NCBI GenBank assembly: GCA_963969365.1
Contig: OZ017749.1
Location: forward strand, 1,054,001 to 1,118,000
Direction of reading: 5' to 3'
Length of the DNA: 64,000 nucleotides
Source: Asterochloris sp. CNOR1
Lineage: Eukaryota; Chlorophyta; Trebouxiophyceae; Trebouxiales; Trebouxiaceae
Shown: one piece after another, positions 23,601 through 34,500 of the stretch
Numbering within the stretch: position 1 is the first letter of the stretch
Layout: every line of letters starts with the position of its first letter
Notes under the pieces: generated by a model
Told to the model about the DNA's origin: nothing
What the model saw: only the letters and a program-made list of their open reading frames with translations
Databases searched by the model: none
Made by a program: the position numbers and the translations under genes

Positions 23601-26600
23601 CAGGCGGGCCATGGGCATGATACCAATTGACTGGTGCAGTGGTATCGCCATTGCTGCCCTCAGTCAGCGTGTTGCACACCTGGATACCTACATGCACGCA
23701 ACTCAAGCAGAGTTTGCACTCAGCCATGCATCACCCCCACCTTGAGGTGCAACTCAGCAGCTGCATCCTTCTTAGAGTGGCGCAGCCATGACAGCTCTCA
23801 GCCGGAAAGATGCTCACCTTGACGAGCATGTTGACGGCCGCGTCCTTCTTCAGGTTGAGGGGCACCTCCACCTGGGAGGCAGGAGGGCGAGGATAGTAGA
23901 AGAAGCTCTCCCCACCGAACACCTGCACAGGAACCAGCCGTGCAGCGTGTCATCTAAAGCTGGTATCGTTGAGCACTGCAGCAACAGCCTACAGTGCAGG
24001 CAAGGAAAGAGCGAAAGGCAAGTAGAAAAGATGGTTTTACCTGCTCAGCATGCGGTGCTGACAGGGAAAGCACAGCAGGCCGCAGACTGCATGGCAGCTC
24101 ACCTGCTCAGCAAATAGCATGACGCCCTTGATGACTGCCTCATTGTTGGTCTGCAACACCAGGCAGCAGCTGCGGGTGCCCATATCTGTGCGCAGCTGGA
24201 GGTCCATCTTGGTGTTGGCAGGAATGGGTGTAAGGGACTGCTGGGCAGCCCCACCTGCACACAGCGGCCGTCAGTTGGGGTGGCCCTGCACTCAGCAGGG
24301 GACACTGGCTGCCAGTAGCCTGCTTTTGTACAGAGGGCTCCTTGGTGTACGTTTGAGCTGCTGACAGGGCCAGCAGGCTGGCTTTCTGGAAGGCTGCAAA
24401 CACTGAGCTGCTGCCCATGCCACACACTGAGCATCAGCTCTGCCCCACACACCTTGCGGAGCAATCAACATGAACATGCGCACGATAACGTCTGAGCACA
24501 CGGTCAGCAGCCCTTGACTGCGTGGCTGGTAAAAGGCTCGCTGCAGCTGCTGCTCATGCTGCTCAGGAACTATTATGCCATGCCATGCAGAACCAGGGGG
24601 CACAAGGGTGCCACAACAAGCACCTGTGGCTGCCTGGCTGTTGGCCTCAAACTTCTGCAGCTGGTACTGCAGCTCCTGCCTGCGCTGTGCAAGGGCAGTC
24701 AGCTGGGCCTGCTGGGCTGCTGCGTCCACAATCTGAGGTGATGCGCTAGGGTCTACAGGCACATACCCTCTGACCTGCAAAGGGTCATTGAATGACAGGG
24801 TGTATACATGGGCACAGGAGAGCAGCTGTCAGGCATGCTGAGACCCTCAGGTGGGCGCACAGAGTCGCAACAGCACAGGCCATGTGCTCAGCTGCGGAGT
24901 CAAAGCGCTGTGCACACAGTGACTATGCTGGGGCCCTGATACTCAGGATGCAGCAGAGCTGCATCTGTGAACATGGCAAGTTGCTGAACATGCACCTGTT
25001 GATAGGAGAAGGCTACTGCTGTTAGAGTGGTGCTGCTGACATATCAGACACACTAAACAGGCCCACCCAGCTCTGATAGTGTTCCAGTGACAGGCGGAAC
25101 AAGATGCACAGGAGGTTGCAGACGCAGTGTTGCTGGCGACTATCTGCACAGCCCAGCCCAGCCCACCTCTTGTGACGTGCCCCACTGACTTATTGGTTGC
25201 CAGCAAAGGCTCATCTGCTTGAGCGTACACCAGTCCTGCAGACCTTGTTGCTGGGAATGCATTTGCGCAGCGCATCCCTGCCCACCTCGCCATGGATGCT
25301 GCAGACAACAATCTGCTGTGTACCATCGCCGCGCAGGTCTCCCTTGACTATGGCTGCTACCGCAGAGGGCAGCAGGGCCTTGAAGATGACCTGCCCCGTG
25401 CCAGCCTTGCGCACCTCCAACTGCAGGGTGCAGACATGATGTCATCCCATCTGACTTGCTCAGAAAGGGCCAGCCCCTTGCACAATGAGCATGGGGTTGC
25501 TGCTGCCATTTGCAGTATTAGCAAGGAAAGATTCCAACGGCTCTAAGCCAGGACTGAGCTTGACTTCAGACGCATGCAGATAGCCGAGCCTGGCTCTGTA
25601 CAATGCTGAGTGCAGACGAGATTGAAGGGGCCCGCCAGAAGGGGCAGCACAGCACATTGCAGACCAGAGTTGCCTTTGGTGCACAGGGGCTCCAGGGACA
25701 GTGCACACTGCCGAGGGCTTCCGTCCAACACATCCAGCGGTGAGGTCAGCTGGTCACAAGCATGTCTTTGCAGAGTGCAGGCAGCATGCTCACTGGGTTC
25801 ACAGCAGACAGCAAGCCTGTGCAGCACATCCTGCTGGTGACGCCCCAACTGACGATGTTAGCCTTGCTACCACAGCATTGGCTCTGCGGAGTGCCCGCTC
25901 AGCCCCAGCAGCCTTTGCCTCTGGAACCAGCTCCACCGGGGCCTCTGGCTGCTGGAACATACTGAGTGATCACTGGAGACGTGGCGCTCACCCTGCCATT
26001 GGACCACCCACTAATCACTTCAGCCTCGCCATCGCCATCCAGGTCGTGGGCGCAGATGGCGCCCACAGAGTGCTTGCTCTTCACGCGCCACACACGGCTG
26101 GTGTTGTTGTAAACGCCGATGGTGCCATTAGCCAGGGCGTACCCAAACTTGCTATCCTGCACAGGTGTGAGGCCCACCACACGGTCCGCCTCAGATGTCT
26201 CTGCAGGGTCACCACCGATTATTCTGATGCGCTGTGCCGAGTTGCATCGTACCGACATGGCTGCTGTCCCAGGCAGGCGTGCGGCCCACCATGCAGTCTG
26301 CCACAGATGTGTCTGAAGGAGCATCAGATAAAGCCCAGGTGAACTGCAGCTGCACGGTGATGCTGACACTGCTGTCCTGCAGAGATGTCTGAGGCACACT
26401 GCATCAGGGGCAGCAAAGGCTTCTGCAGGGCCAGGGGGTATACACGGGTACAGCCGTGCTGCAGTTGCTTGCAGCGATGGCATCACTGCTACAAGCGACT
26501 GTGCACCGTGTTGCCTGGCGGCACCGATAAGCACAGCCGCTCTGCATGGCCTTCTGCAGCCCAGCTGAGGGCTGCTCTCAGCAGCAAGCCTGCTTCATAT

Positions 26601-28137
26601 AAAAACCTTGCAGCCTTGCAAAGGTGATGAGCGCTGGGCCCCATGCCTGCATGCATATCTCCCAGGCCATGTGCCTGCTTAAAGATGTGGATGGTGCAGC
26701 CAGACCTGGCAGTGAGAGCGGCTCTCAAAACTTGCTTGCCTGCAATGATATCCTCATCCTTGAAGGTTCGGATGTCAAAATCGTCTGAGCCCACCACCAG
26801 CTCTGATTGCCCGTCGCCGTTGACATCGCAGAACACCATGGAGGTCACATTGTCGCCTGTCACTGTCCAGAACTGCTCATTGCCGAGGGCATCATACCCC
26901 TGGATGGAGCAGTTCCCTACAGCACAGCAGCCACAGCCAGCTGATACCGTAGCATGACAACATCAGCATCATGGTGCTGTGCAGCATGTGCAAGAACAAT
27001 TGCCTGCAGCATGGCAGCTTGACTGCCTCGTCTTGTGAGCAGCCCCCTACAGCACCCTGCAGCACAGCCTCTGAACATGCAGCATGCTTGTTGCGCAGCA
27101 CGAGGCCCTGAGCAGTTGCCTGCAGCATTGGCGCATGACTCTAGAGGCCTCTGCCTGCAACCCACTGTGCCTCTGTCAGACCACTGTCGTGGCTCCCATG
27201 TTCCAGCTCAAGCCACGGAAGCCGTGTGTGCCTGCTGCCGGCCAGCTCACCGCCCACAATGACCAGTGTGGTGCCTGCAGGCCCCATCTTGCCGATTGCA
27301 ATGGCATTGACGCCATCCTGCACCTCCTTGAAGAAGATGTCCTGATTCTTTTCCACGTCGTAAGCCTGCACAGCCAGCACAGCTGGCTTGCACCCCGGCT
27401 GAATCTGTCTGAGGGCAGCCGCATGAGCTTGGCTGGACTTGCTGGCTGAGAGCATGCATGCAAGGGCAGACCAAAGGAAAATAAGCTTTCTGACATGTGA
27501 TTCTGCGGAAGGTTGAGTACAAGTGCACCAGCTTAGCTGGCTGGGCATATGCATGACCGCAGAAGGGAGCGGTCAAGGCACAACAGTACTGCGAACAGCC
27601 TGCAAGTTTGCAGACAGGCTGAAGAAGTGTGAGCTTTCCTACCTTTGCTATAGAGCTGCATAGTGCTTGCAAGCAGGGACTGTGGCAGCTACCCAGTATC
27701 TGGCAGCTTACACACCTGGAGTTGGATGGGCGTCCCAATGAACAGGAGGTCATGTCCAAGAGCTGGGTCCAGGCAGCCTGCTGCCAGGGCTATGATCTCC
27801 TTGTTTACATTGAGGTACTGCACCTGCGGCTGGGCAGCATCCAGCTGGTGCGGGCTGTGGATGCATATCTTGCCACCTGCAACGCAAGGAGGATGTCTCT
27901 CAGTTCACACTGGCGCTCCTCACAGGTGTCAGCTCATGCTCGGTCCCAACCACACCTGTGGTGGCAAATGCCAGCGATTGGTGCTGGCCTGCAAGTTTGC
28001 CGACGACCAGCAGTCCTGGTGCCACGGGATCTGCAGTGATGGGAGGTTGCTGAGTGATGTTGCAGCAGTGCACCAGTTCAGAACTTCATCTCTGTGGCAG
28101 CACCTTGAAGATGGAGCTGGAAGGCTGGGACCAGCAT
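20648..28137 (-). CDS. BBS2: BBSome subunit BBS2
   Basis: BBS2 is a core beta-propeller subunit of the BBSome, which carries membrane cargo along cilia and flagella. The start at 28137 gives MLVPAFQLHLQ (exon 28137-28104). The next exons read DPVAPGLLVVGKLAGQHQSL, GGKICIHSPHQLDAAQPQVQ, LFIGTPIQLQ, AYDVEKNQDIFFKEVQDGVN and NCSIQGYDALGNEQFWTVTG. The propeller continues with FCDVNGDGQSELVVGSDDFD, SKFGYALANGTIGVYNNTSR and HDLDGDGEAEVISGWSNGR. Near 25340 is VKGDLRGDGTQQIVVCSIHG. The C-terminus (KAAKLRVGAPKARIVSACRA...IIREGSASL) stops at 20648. The exon ending at 26740 uses a GC donor. Middle and C-terminal exons (21300-25400) show coiled-coil and GAE-like pieces (PADLEEFGRVLDKV, REELQYQLQKFEAN-like) but I did not place every junction. 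Presence of BBS2 implies a flagellate stage. Confidence 0.96.
26235..26320 (-). repeat. Ghost copy of a BBS2 propeller exon in the upstream intron
   Basis: The real exon (acceptor near 26210, minus strand) starts CTGCAG/AGACATCTGAGGCGGACCG, peptide ETSEADRVVGLTPVQDS. The intron immediately before it contains TTCAG/ACACATCTGTGGCAGACTG, peptide DTSVADCMVGRTPAWDS, then fading similarity (GTMQLGTAHQNN against ANGTIGVYNNTS). The copy retains an AG where the real acceptor is. Confidence 0.8.
26734..26742 (-). other. GC-AG intron donor in BBS2
   Basis: On the minus strand the exon ends GATATCATTGCAG at 26740 and the intron begins GCAAGC. The frame continues DEDIIA then ETSEADRVVGL through a split G/AG codon, exactly as BBS2 homologues require. 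Confidence 0.8.
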
Positions 28138-28522
28138 CGGTGGATCCTTTATGAGGGGAGGCTGGGCATATCGGTCCAAGGGCAACAAAGAGGCATCACC
28201 GAAGTGACCACCTGGGGTGGAAGTCCAGGAGGCACTGGATGCAAAGATCTGGCCACATGCATGTGCGGTCAACGGAATGCCAAAGTTAATCTGGGCATGC
28301 AGGACGGTAGTCTTGTCGAAGGTTGTCTTGATGCTGTAAGCCAAGGCAATGCACAATAAAGGGCAGTGCTGTTGAGGGAACCGTGGTGTCCACTTGACAA
28401 CAGTGGCAGCATGATCCAATTGCCCCATAGAAGACCAGATATCATCAGTCAGACAGAGCCAAAGCCCTCTGCAGTGCTGGAACTGAGTCATGCACAGCAG
28501 GTCCAAATGATTTGTTCGTGAA
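28138..28522. promoter_or_regulatory. Bidirectional promoter between BBS2 and ASPM
   Basis: The start codons of BBS2 (minus, 28137) and ASPM (plus, 28523) are 385 nt apart with no other gene between them. Both 5' UTRs and any shared promoter must lie here. I recognise no specific binding motif with confidence. Confidence 0.55.
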
Positions 28523-31500
28523 ATGCCTGCCAAGCCTGCAGGGTTTGTGAATGATTTTGCATTGCAGGCACCATGGCTGGACTTTGGCCTGCTGCCATAC
28601 GGAAGAAGCAGGCAGCATGTGCTCCAGATTGAGAACAGCACAGAGGATGAGCAGGTGCAAGCTGCAGCAACTGCTGCATGAGGCTCTGCACAACACCTGA
28701 CAGGGTGACCCTGAGCAACTGCCATTACAAATGGGCGGCTCCTCAGCCAGTCACTGCTCTGTTCAACAGGTGATGATTAGCAGTGAACCCCACTCCTGTG
28801 CATGTCCAGGAGCTGGAGGTGGAGAGAATGCCAGCTGGCTGTGCAGTCAGCTTTGTGAGTGGCCAGGAGCCTTTCAGGACGGGTCGTCTGCTCAGCCTCC
28901 CTCCTGGCCAGCATCGATGCTCCCTGCGGTGGTGCCCCAGCCGGCCTGGATCCATGCGGGGCACGCTTGTCATGCTGTGGCGGGGCCACTGCAGGCTGCA
29001 GGTAAGTGCTAATGTTTGCTGGCAGAATTTGATGGGCCAGCTTGGGTATGTGACAACTTTGTCCTGCTGCGGGAGCCAGCGCATGTTGCAAACCAGTGTG
29101 TGTGGCTTCAGTGTCAAGCTTGCTGCCACTGGCAGTGTCAGACCTGGCGTTGTCTCCTATGTTTGACCCCATGTCTGCGCACAGGTCGTGGTGTCAGGCA
29201 CAGCAACTGCAAGCAGGGGTGGCAGTGCTCCAGCAGCAGAAGCAGCTGCCAGCCCAGCACCTGTTGGCAGGGCAGGCAGCGTGCCAAAGCTGAGCCTGGA
29301 TTGCCTGCTGCCAGAGACCCTAGTGCCATCTGACTCCCAGCAGAGGCAATGTGGCACTGACAAGGCTGCAACAATGGCTCAGCAGGAAAGCGATGCGCCC
29401 TTGGGGTCCGACGAGAATGCCCTGCCAGAGGCAGACAAGCACATGCCGCGGCCTGCTGAGCGTGCTCGCCCTGGCCATGTGCTGGGATGCGAGGGGAAGG
29501 AGCACCATATAAGCAGTCCTGCCAGTCAGCGTCTGGGGTCGGATTCCAGCAGAGCAGGGCGCCCCCTGCAGCTGAGGCATGGGGGGCAGCAGCAGGACGC
29601 AAGCGGCCCTGCCCACCAGCGCCTGGGGCCTGGGCCTGGCCAAGCAGGGCACCCTCTGCAATGGTCTGCTGGACAGGGGACGCCCCGTAGAGGGCAGTGG
29701 ACGCCACGTAGGGGCTCAGCGTCTGGATCTGACCCTGGGCATCAGATTCAGCTGACACCCAGGCGGATGCCTGGCTACCCTGCCTCAGCAGCCCAGAGCA
29801 TGGGCTTTGCACAGCTGGGCGGCCCACCAGCTGCAGGCACAGTACCCACCGCTGATGGGCGTGCGGCCGGTCAGCCAGACCCAAAAGGCTATGTAACCCC
29901 TCAAGCTAATGCAGCTCCAGTGGCCACACCTAATGGAGGGAGGGTGGCCAGCATGGCAGGCCCGAGCCCTGTTCACGGCCACCTAGCACTGCAGCTGCCG
30001 CCAATGACCCCTCGGAGTGCAGACCGCCCAGGGGCAGGCGGCGCGCTAACCTCCAGGACATCTGTATCTGACCCGGTGGCGGCAGCCTTGGGCACCAGCA
30101 GCTTTGCCCGCTTCCACACCCAGTAAGCTGCAGCATGCTCCAAGCCGGCAGTCTGTTCTGCCAGCCTGCTGTGTACCCTATCGCATCATGCCGACTCGCC
30201 CCGGGAACAGACCGCTAGCCCGCTGACGACAAGCCTGCCCTGCAACATACAGAGATGTGCCTTGGGGACATCTAGGGCTGCCAGACAGCCCGTGCAGCTC
30301 ACTGCGGCCTGCAAAAGTGGTGCACTAAGAGGGCGGCTGTCAAACATATTGCAGGCTGTGGATGGAGAAGCAGGAGCGCGCCCTCCAGGCGTGGCTGAAC
30401 AGCCGCCTGAGTGTTGCGCCCAAGACTGGCAATGGGCTCGAGTTACCTGCTTTGGCTGCGCGGCGCATGGCTGCGCAGGTGGAGGGGCTGCTGTGGCAGC
30501 TGTACAGCCAGGACCAGCAGCTGGTGGCTGCCATGCTGAAGGTTGAGGCCAGGATTGATGCTGGACGCCTGCGCCTAAGGGATGAGGTGAGCAGCAGGAG
30601 CACAAGCTGTGGCCGGCCTGCCCTGATGGGTACGCTGGACTCCCTGACTTTGGTCGGTTTTCACCCCCACTGGTCCAGGGCTCTGCCCCTCAAGCGCTGC
30701 ATGGCATCACTCGCTGCCTTCATCTCTACTTCGGTCACCAGGCCTGCCGTTGCCAGCATGGCTTGGTGCCTGCCAATCAGAGGTGTTACTTCCTGCTATG
30801 CAGGCTGTGCAGCTGCCAGATGTGCAGTTTGTAAAGTCCGTGGCGACAGCGCTGAAGTGCTACCAGCCGTTCTGGCTGCAGCTTGGCCTCGAGGTTGTAC
30901 TTAACAGGAGACTGCCAGCAGGTGGGTGCAGGTCTGACAATGGTGTGAGCCCTGCTTACAGCTGCCTCAGCATGCCAAATATCACCAGCATGCAACACAT
31001 TGGCATGGAGCAGTGGTGATGAGTCCCTGGTCTCTGCTTGTAGCTCCAAATCACCACCTTAGCAGCCGGCTCACAAAGTTCATCCAGACCTCCTTCCTCC
31101 AAGATGATACACTGGCAGCCAAGTGCCGCGCTGAAAGCCAGAAGCCTGGCGGCAGGCTATACTGGGTGAGTTGGGCCTACTGTCCTGTTCAGCCTGACGT
31201 GCAGCGAGTACATGCAGCACCTCACAGGCTGCCAACTCACTGCAAGTGACCATGCCTTAAACAAAAGCATTCAGCATCAGGCAGCTCCAGCTTTTCTGTT
31301 ATGTGCACACATCACGCTGCAGACCTTTGCAGAGACTGCATCTTGGGTTGAGCCTGGCCCCTTGTCGAAGTTGGTTCATTTCATTCCTTCCATCTCTTGT
31401 GCTGAGAAGTGATTCCACGTAACAATGTTCATGCAGGCTGCGCTGGGGCAGGTGGTGCTCAAAAGGATTCTGCTGTTGCTCCTGTTGCTGGACAAGGCGG

Positions 31501-34500
31501 TAGAGCTGCCAGCTCTCCCAAAGGGGGTGCCGCTGCTCTTCTGTGTGCAGCATGACATCAAGTCCTCCAGAGAGGTATGATGCCTGCAGCAGCATGCCTG
31601 CCTGCTCATGGTGGCTGCTTGTGCAATGGAGGCTCCATTGCTGCTTGCACTAGGGCTTGCATGGCACAGCAGTCAAGGACAAGTGCCGTTTGCTGCTGCC
31701 GATGCTTGTCTGTGCCTGAGGGGCGTAATGCCGTGCTTCCTGGGTTCACAGTTGCAGCTGTGGGTTGCTCCACAGCAGGCACTGTATATCTGAGGCGGGT
31801 GCAGGGCACCTAGGCCACATCTGTCAGCAGGCTTGACAAAAGTTACCACTGCCACCACGGCGCTCTTGCAGATGCTGGAACGCCTGCTGAATGGCAGGCT
31901 GGCAGGGGAGGGCAGCTTGGTCCGGCACCTGCGCCAGATAGGTTATGAGCTGCAGCACAGCCAGGCACCCAGGGCTGAGTTTGACTACAGCCTGCAGCAC
32001 ATGAGTGTTGACCTGCGGGATGGCATCCGCCTGTGTAGGCTAGCAGAGGTTCTGACAGGTGGGCTTCAAACTGCCTGTAGCAGGTGGGTGCCAGTGATGT
32101 TCAGTAAGCAATGCTCTGATGCAAAACGTCAGCAATACACACTATATGGACAACCTTTTCATCAGAGGGTGCGCACTGTTGTAGAGACAACACATGAGTA
32201 CAAGCAGCCCTTGTCCTGTGCTGCAGGTGAAGCTCTGATGGATGAGGCAAGGGTGCCAGCAAGGCGGCGGCCGCTGCAGCTGCACAACATGAGCCTCGCG
32301 CTAAACAGCTTGGAGGTGGCTGGGCTAAATTTGATGGTGAGCTGCACGTTGCACAGCCAAAGCCACAATGAGGCATCTGGCATTCTTCATTGCCGTCAGT
32401 CGCTCGCTGTGTGCACCTCATCCAAGTGGACATCACTGCACACCATTCAGTCGTTACCCACCCCAGATGTAATGCTTTGCTGTGCCCTGCAGGCCCTGCA
32501 GACATCTCGTGGCCCCATCCCTCTGCAACCAGATGACATTGTTGCTGGCGAGCGAGAAGTGACCCTGGGGCTGCTGTGGCGTATCTATCAGCACTTTGAG
32601 GCAAGCAGGCAATAGAGTTGCTGTTGGCTTATTGAGAGAGGATTAGGCCCAAGTTTGCTGCCGAGTGCATCATGCGGGCAATTTGCTGAAAGCAAGTGGT
32701 GCCCTAAGGGCAGGAGCCAGCGGCATCATGCAGCGCCATGAGGCAAGCTGGTCTGCAGCCTGAGCTCTTGTGTGTGCCAGTGCATGGCATTGCTCAACAC
32801 TTGGGAGCCAGCCAGTCTGCAGGCCCTTTGTGTTAGCAGCACAGGGCATTAATCTTCAATGTGATGATCCCTGTGATGTTGTGTCAATACTGGGGCCGCC
32901 ATGCAGCGCTTGAGGCAAGCAATGTCACAGTGCAGCAGCAGGTGGTTCCATGCTGTACCTTCAGGCAGCTCGTCTGCTCCTGCTCTGCTTGTCTTCGGCT
33001 CCAGGCAGCATCACACAGTGTTTCAGAGGCAAGCAGGCCTGCATTGTCTGGCTGTTGTGTCACCAGCGGAGATGTCTGGTGCTGAGGTTGCCTGCTGACT
33101 GCAGCTTCATACCCTGGTGAGCATGCGGAAGCTCTCAGCGGAGGTCCTACGCATCCAGCAGTGCAGTGCCAGCAGGAGCACTGCTGTGGTGACTGCTGCC
33201 GATGGCGCTGAGGCTGCAGTCACCACCGCTGCTGACCGGGAGCTGCTCCAGGCAGATGTGCGGCTGGGGCTGCTGCTGCAGTGGGCGCAGGCGGTGTGCA
33301 GCCTGCAGGGCCTGAAGGTGCTGGATCTGTCAACGAGCTTTGCTGATGGGCGGGCGCTCTGCTTCCTGGTGAGCCTCTTGACGTGTTTTTAAGGTTGTTA
33401 CAGGGTACAAGGTGGCTGTCAGATGTCAGCTTCAGCAGCCCAACAGACCGTCTGCTCCCCAACAGACCCTGTGTGTGCAGCTGCAGAGTGCAGGTTGTCT
33501 GCAAGCACTGCTGAGAGAGCTCCCCTCCTCCTGGTGAGCCCTGCCGTGGTGCTGCAGGTGAATTACTACCTGCCCAGCCAGCTGCCAGCAGCAGACATTG
33601 CTGTGCCGCTGCCGAGCCAGAGAACAGCAGACCATCCCTCTAGTAAGCCTGTCAGTATGCCTGGCAGTGTGACTACTTGGAGGGTTGAGGTCTTGCTTTG
33701 CTCTGGCTTTTTGCTTAGCAGCAGTGGTTGCTGAAATTATTCAACCAGTGCCAGCTTGATCTACACCGCCACAATCTGGGTTTCATACGGTGCAGGCATG
33801 TCCCACCATGCCGGCGGGAGCCAGGGTGTGGCATTGCAGGGCATCACAGCCAACTTTGCCCTTGTGGCGGCTGTTGCACAGAAGCTTGGGGGGATCCCCC
33901 TGCTGATGGCTGAGCAGGCGGACTTTGCAGAGCATGGCCCTGATGCCAAGGCTACAGCTCTGTATCTGGCGCACTTGTGCAGCCGCCTGCTGGACTTGTC
34001 ACAGGAAGACCGGGCTGCCCTTGTGATGCAGCGTCTGTGGCGGCAGCATCGTCACAAGAAACCAGGTAAGCTTCCTCTGGTCACATCTTGCAGCAGCAGC
34101 AACACAGGAAGCCAGGTCACCCCCTACTTGCTGTCAGAAATACCCGTTGCCAAAAGCTCGATGCATAGCTGCTGCCGTACAAGGCTGCCAGCGGCAGTGG
34201 CACAGGAAGCCAACCCAAACCACGTGCGGCAGCTTGAGCGCCCATGTGCCTGCAGCTATGTCTGATGTAACAGCGAACCTGGTGCTGGGCTAGTCTGCCA
34301 ACTGAAATAGACCCACTGGCATGCCAGTGTGGTAGCAGCGTGGCCTGCCTTTGCCACGACCAGAGGCCGCATGCCTGCCTTGTTACTTGAAACATCAGGC
34401 TGACTGCAACACAGAGGACAAGCTCGGGTAAGCTCAGGCTGCCCTGCCTGAGGTGTGACTTTCTGCTGAATAGCAAGATGGACACCGCCTGATGGCTCAC

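Noticed and set aside
28731-28809. ASPM exon 2 starting near 28783 with VNPTPVHVQ
   Set aside because: It begins at GTG and cannot be joined in phase to EDEQ at 28654. The acceptor CATGTCCAG at 28809 gives phase 0 and a conserved ASH continuation.
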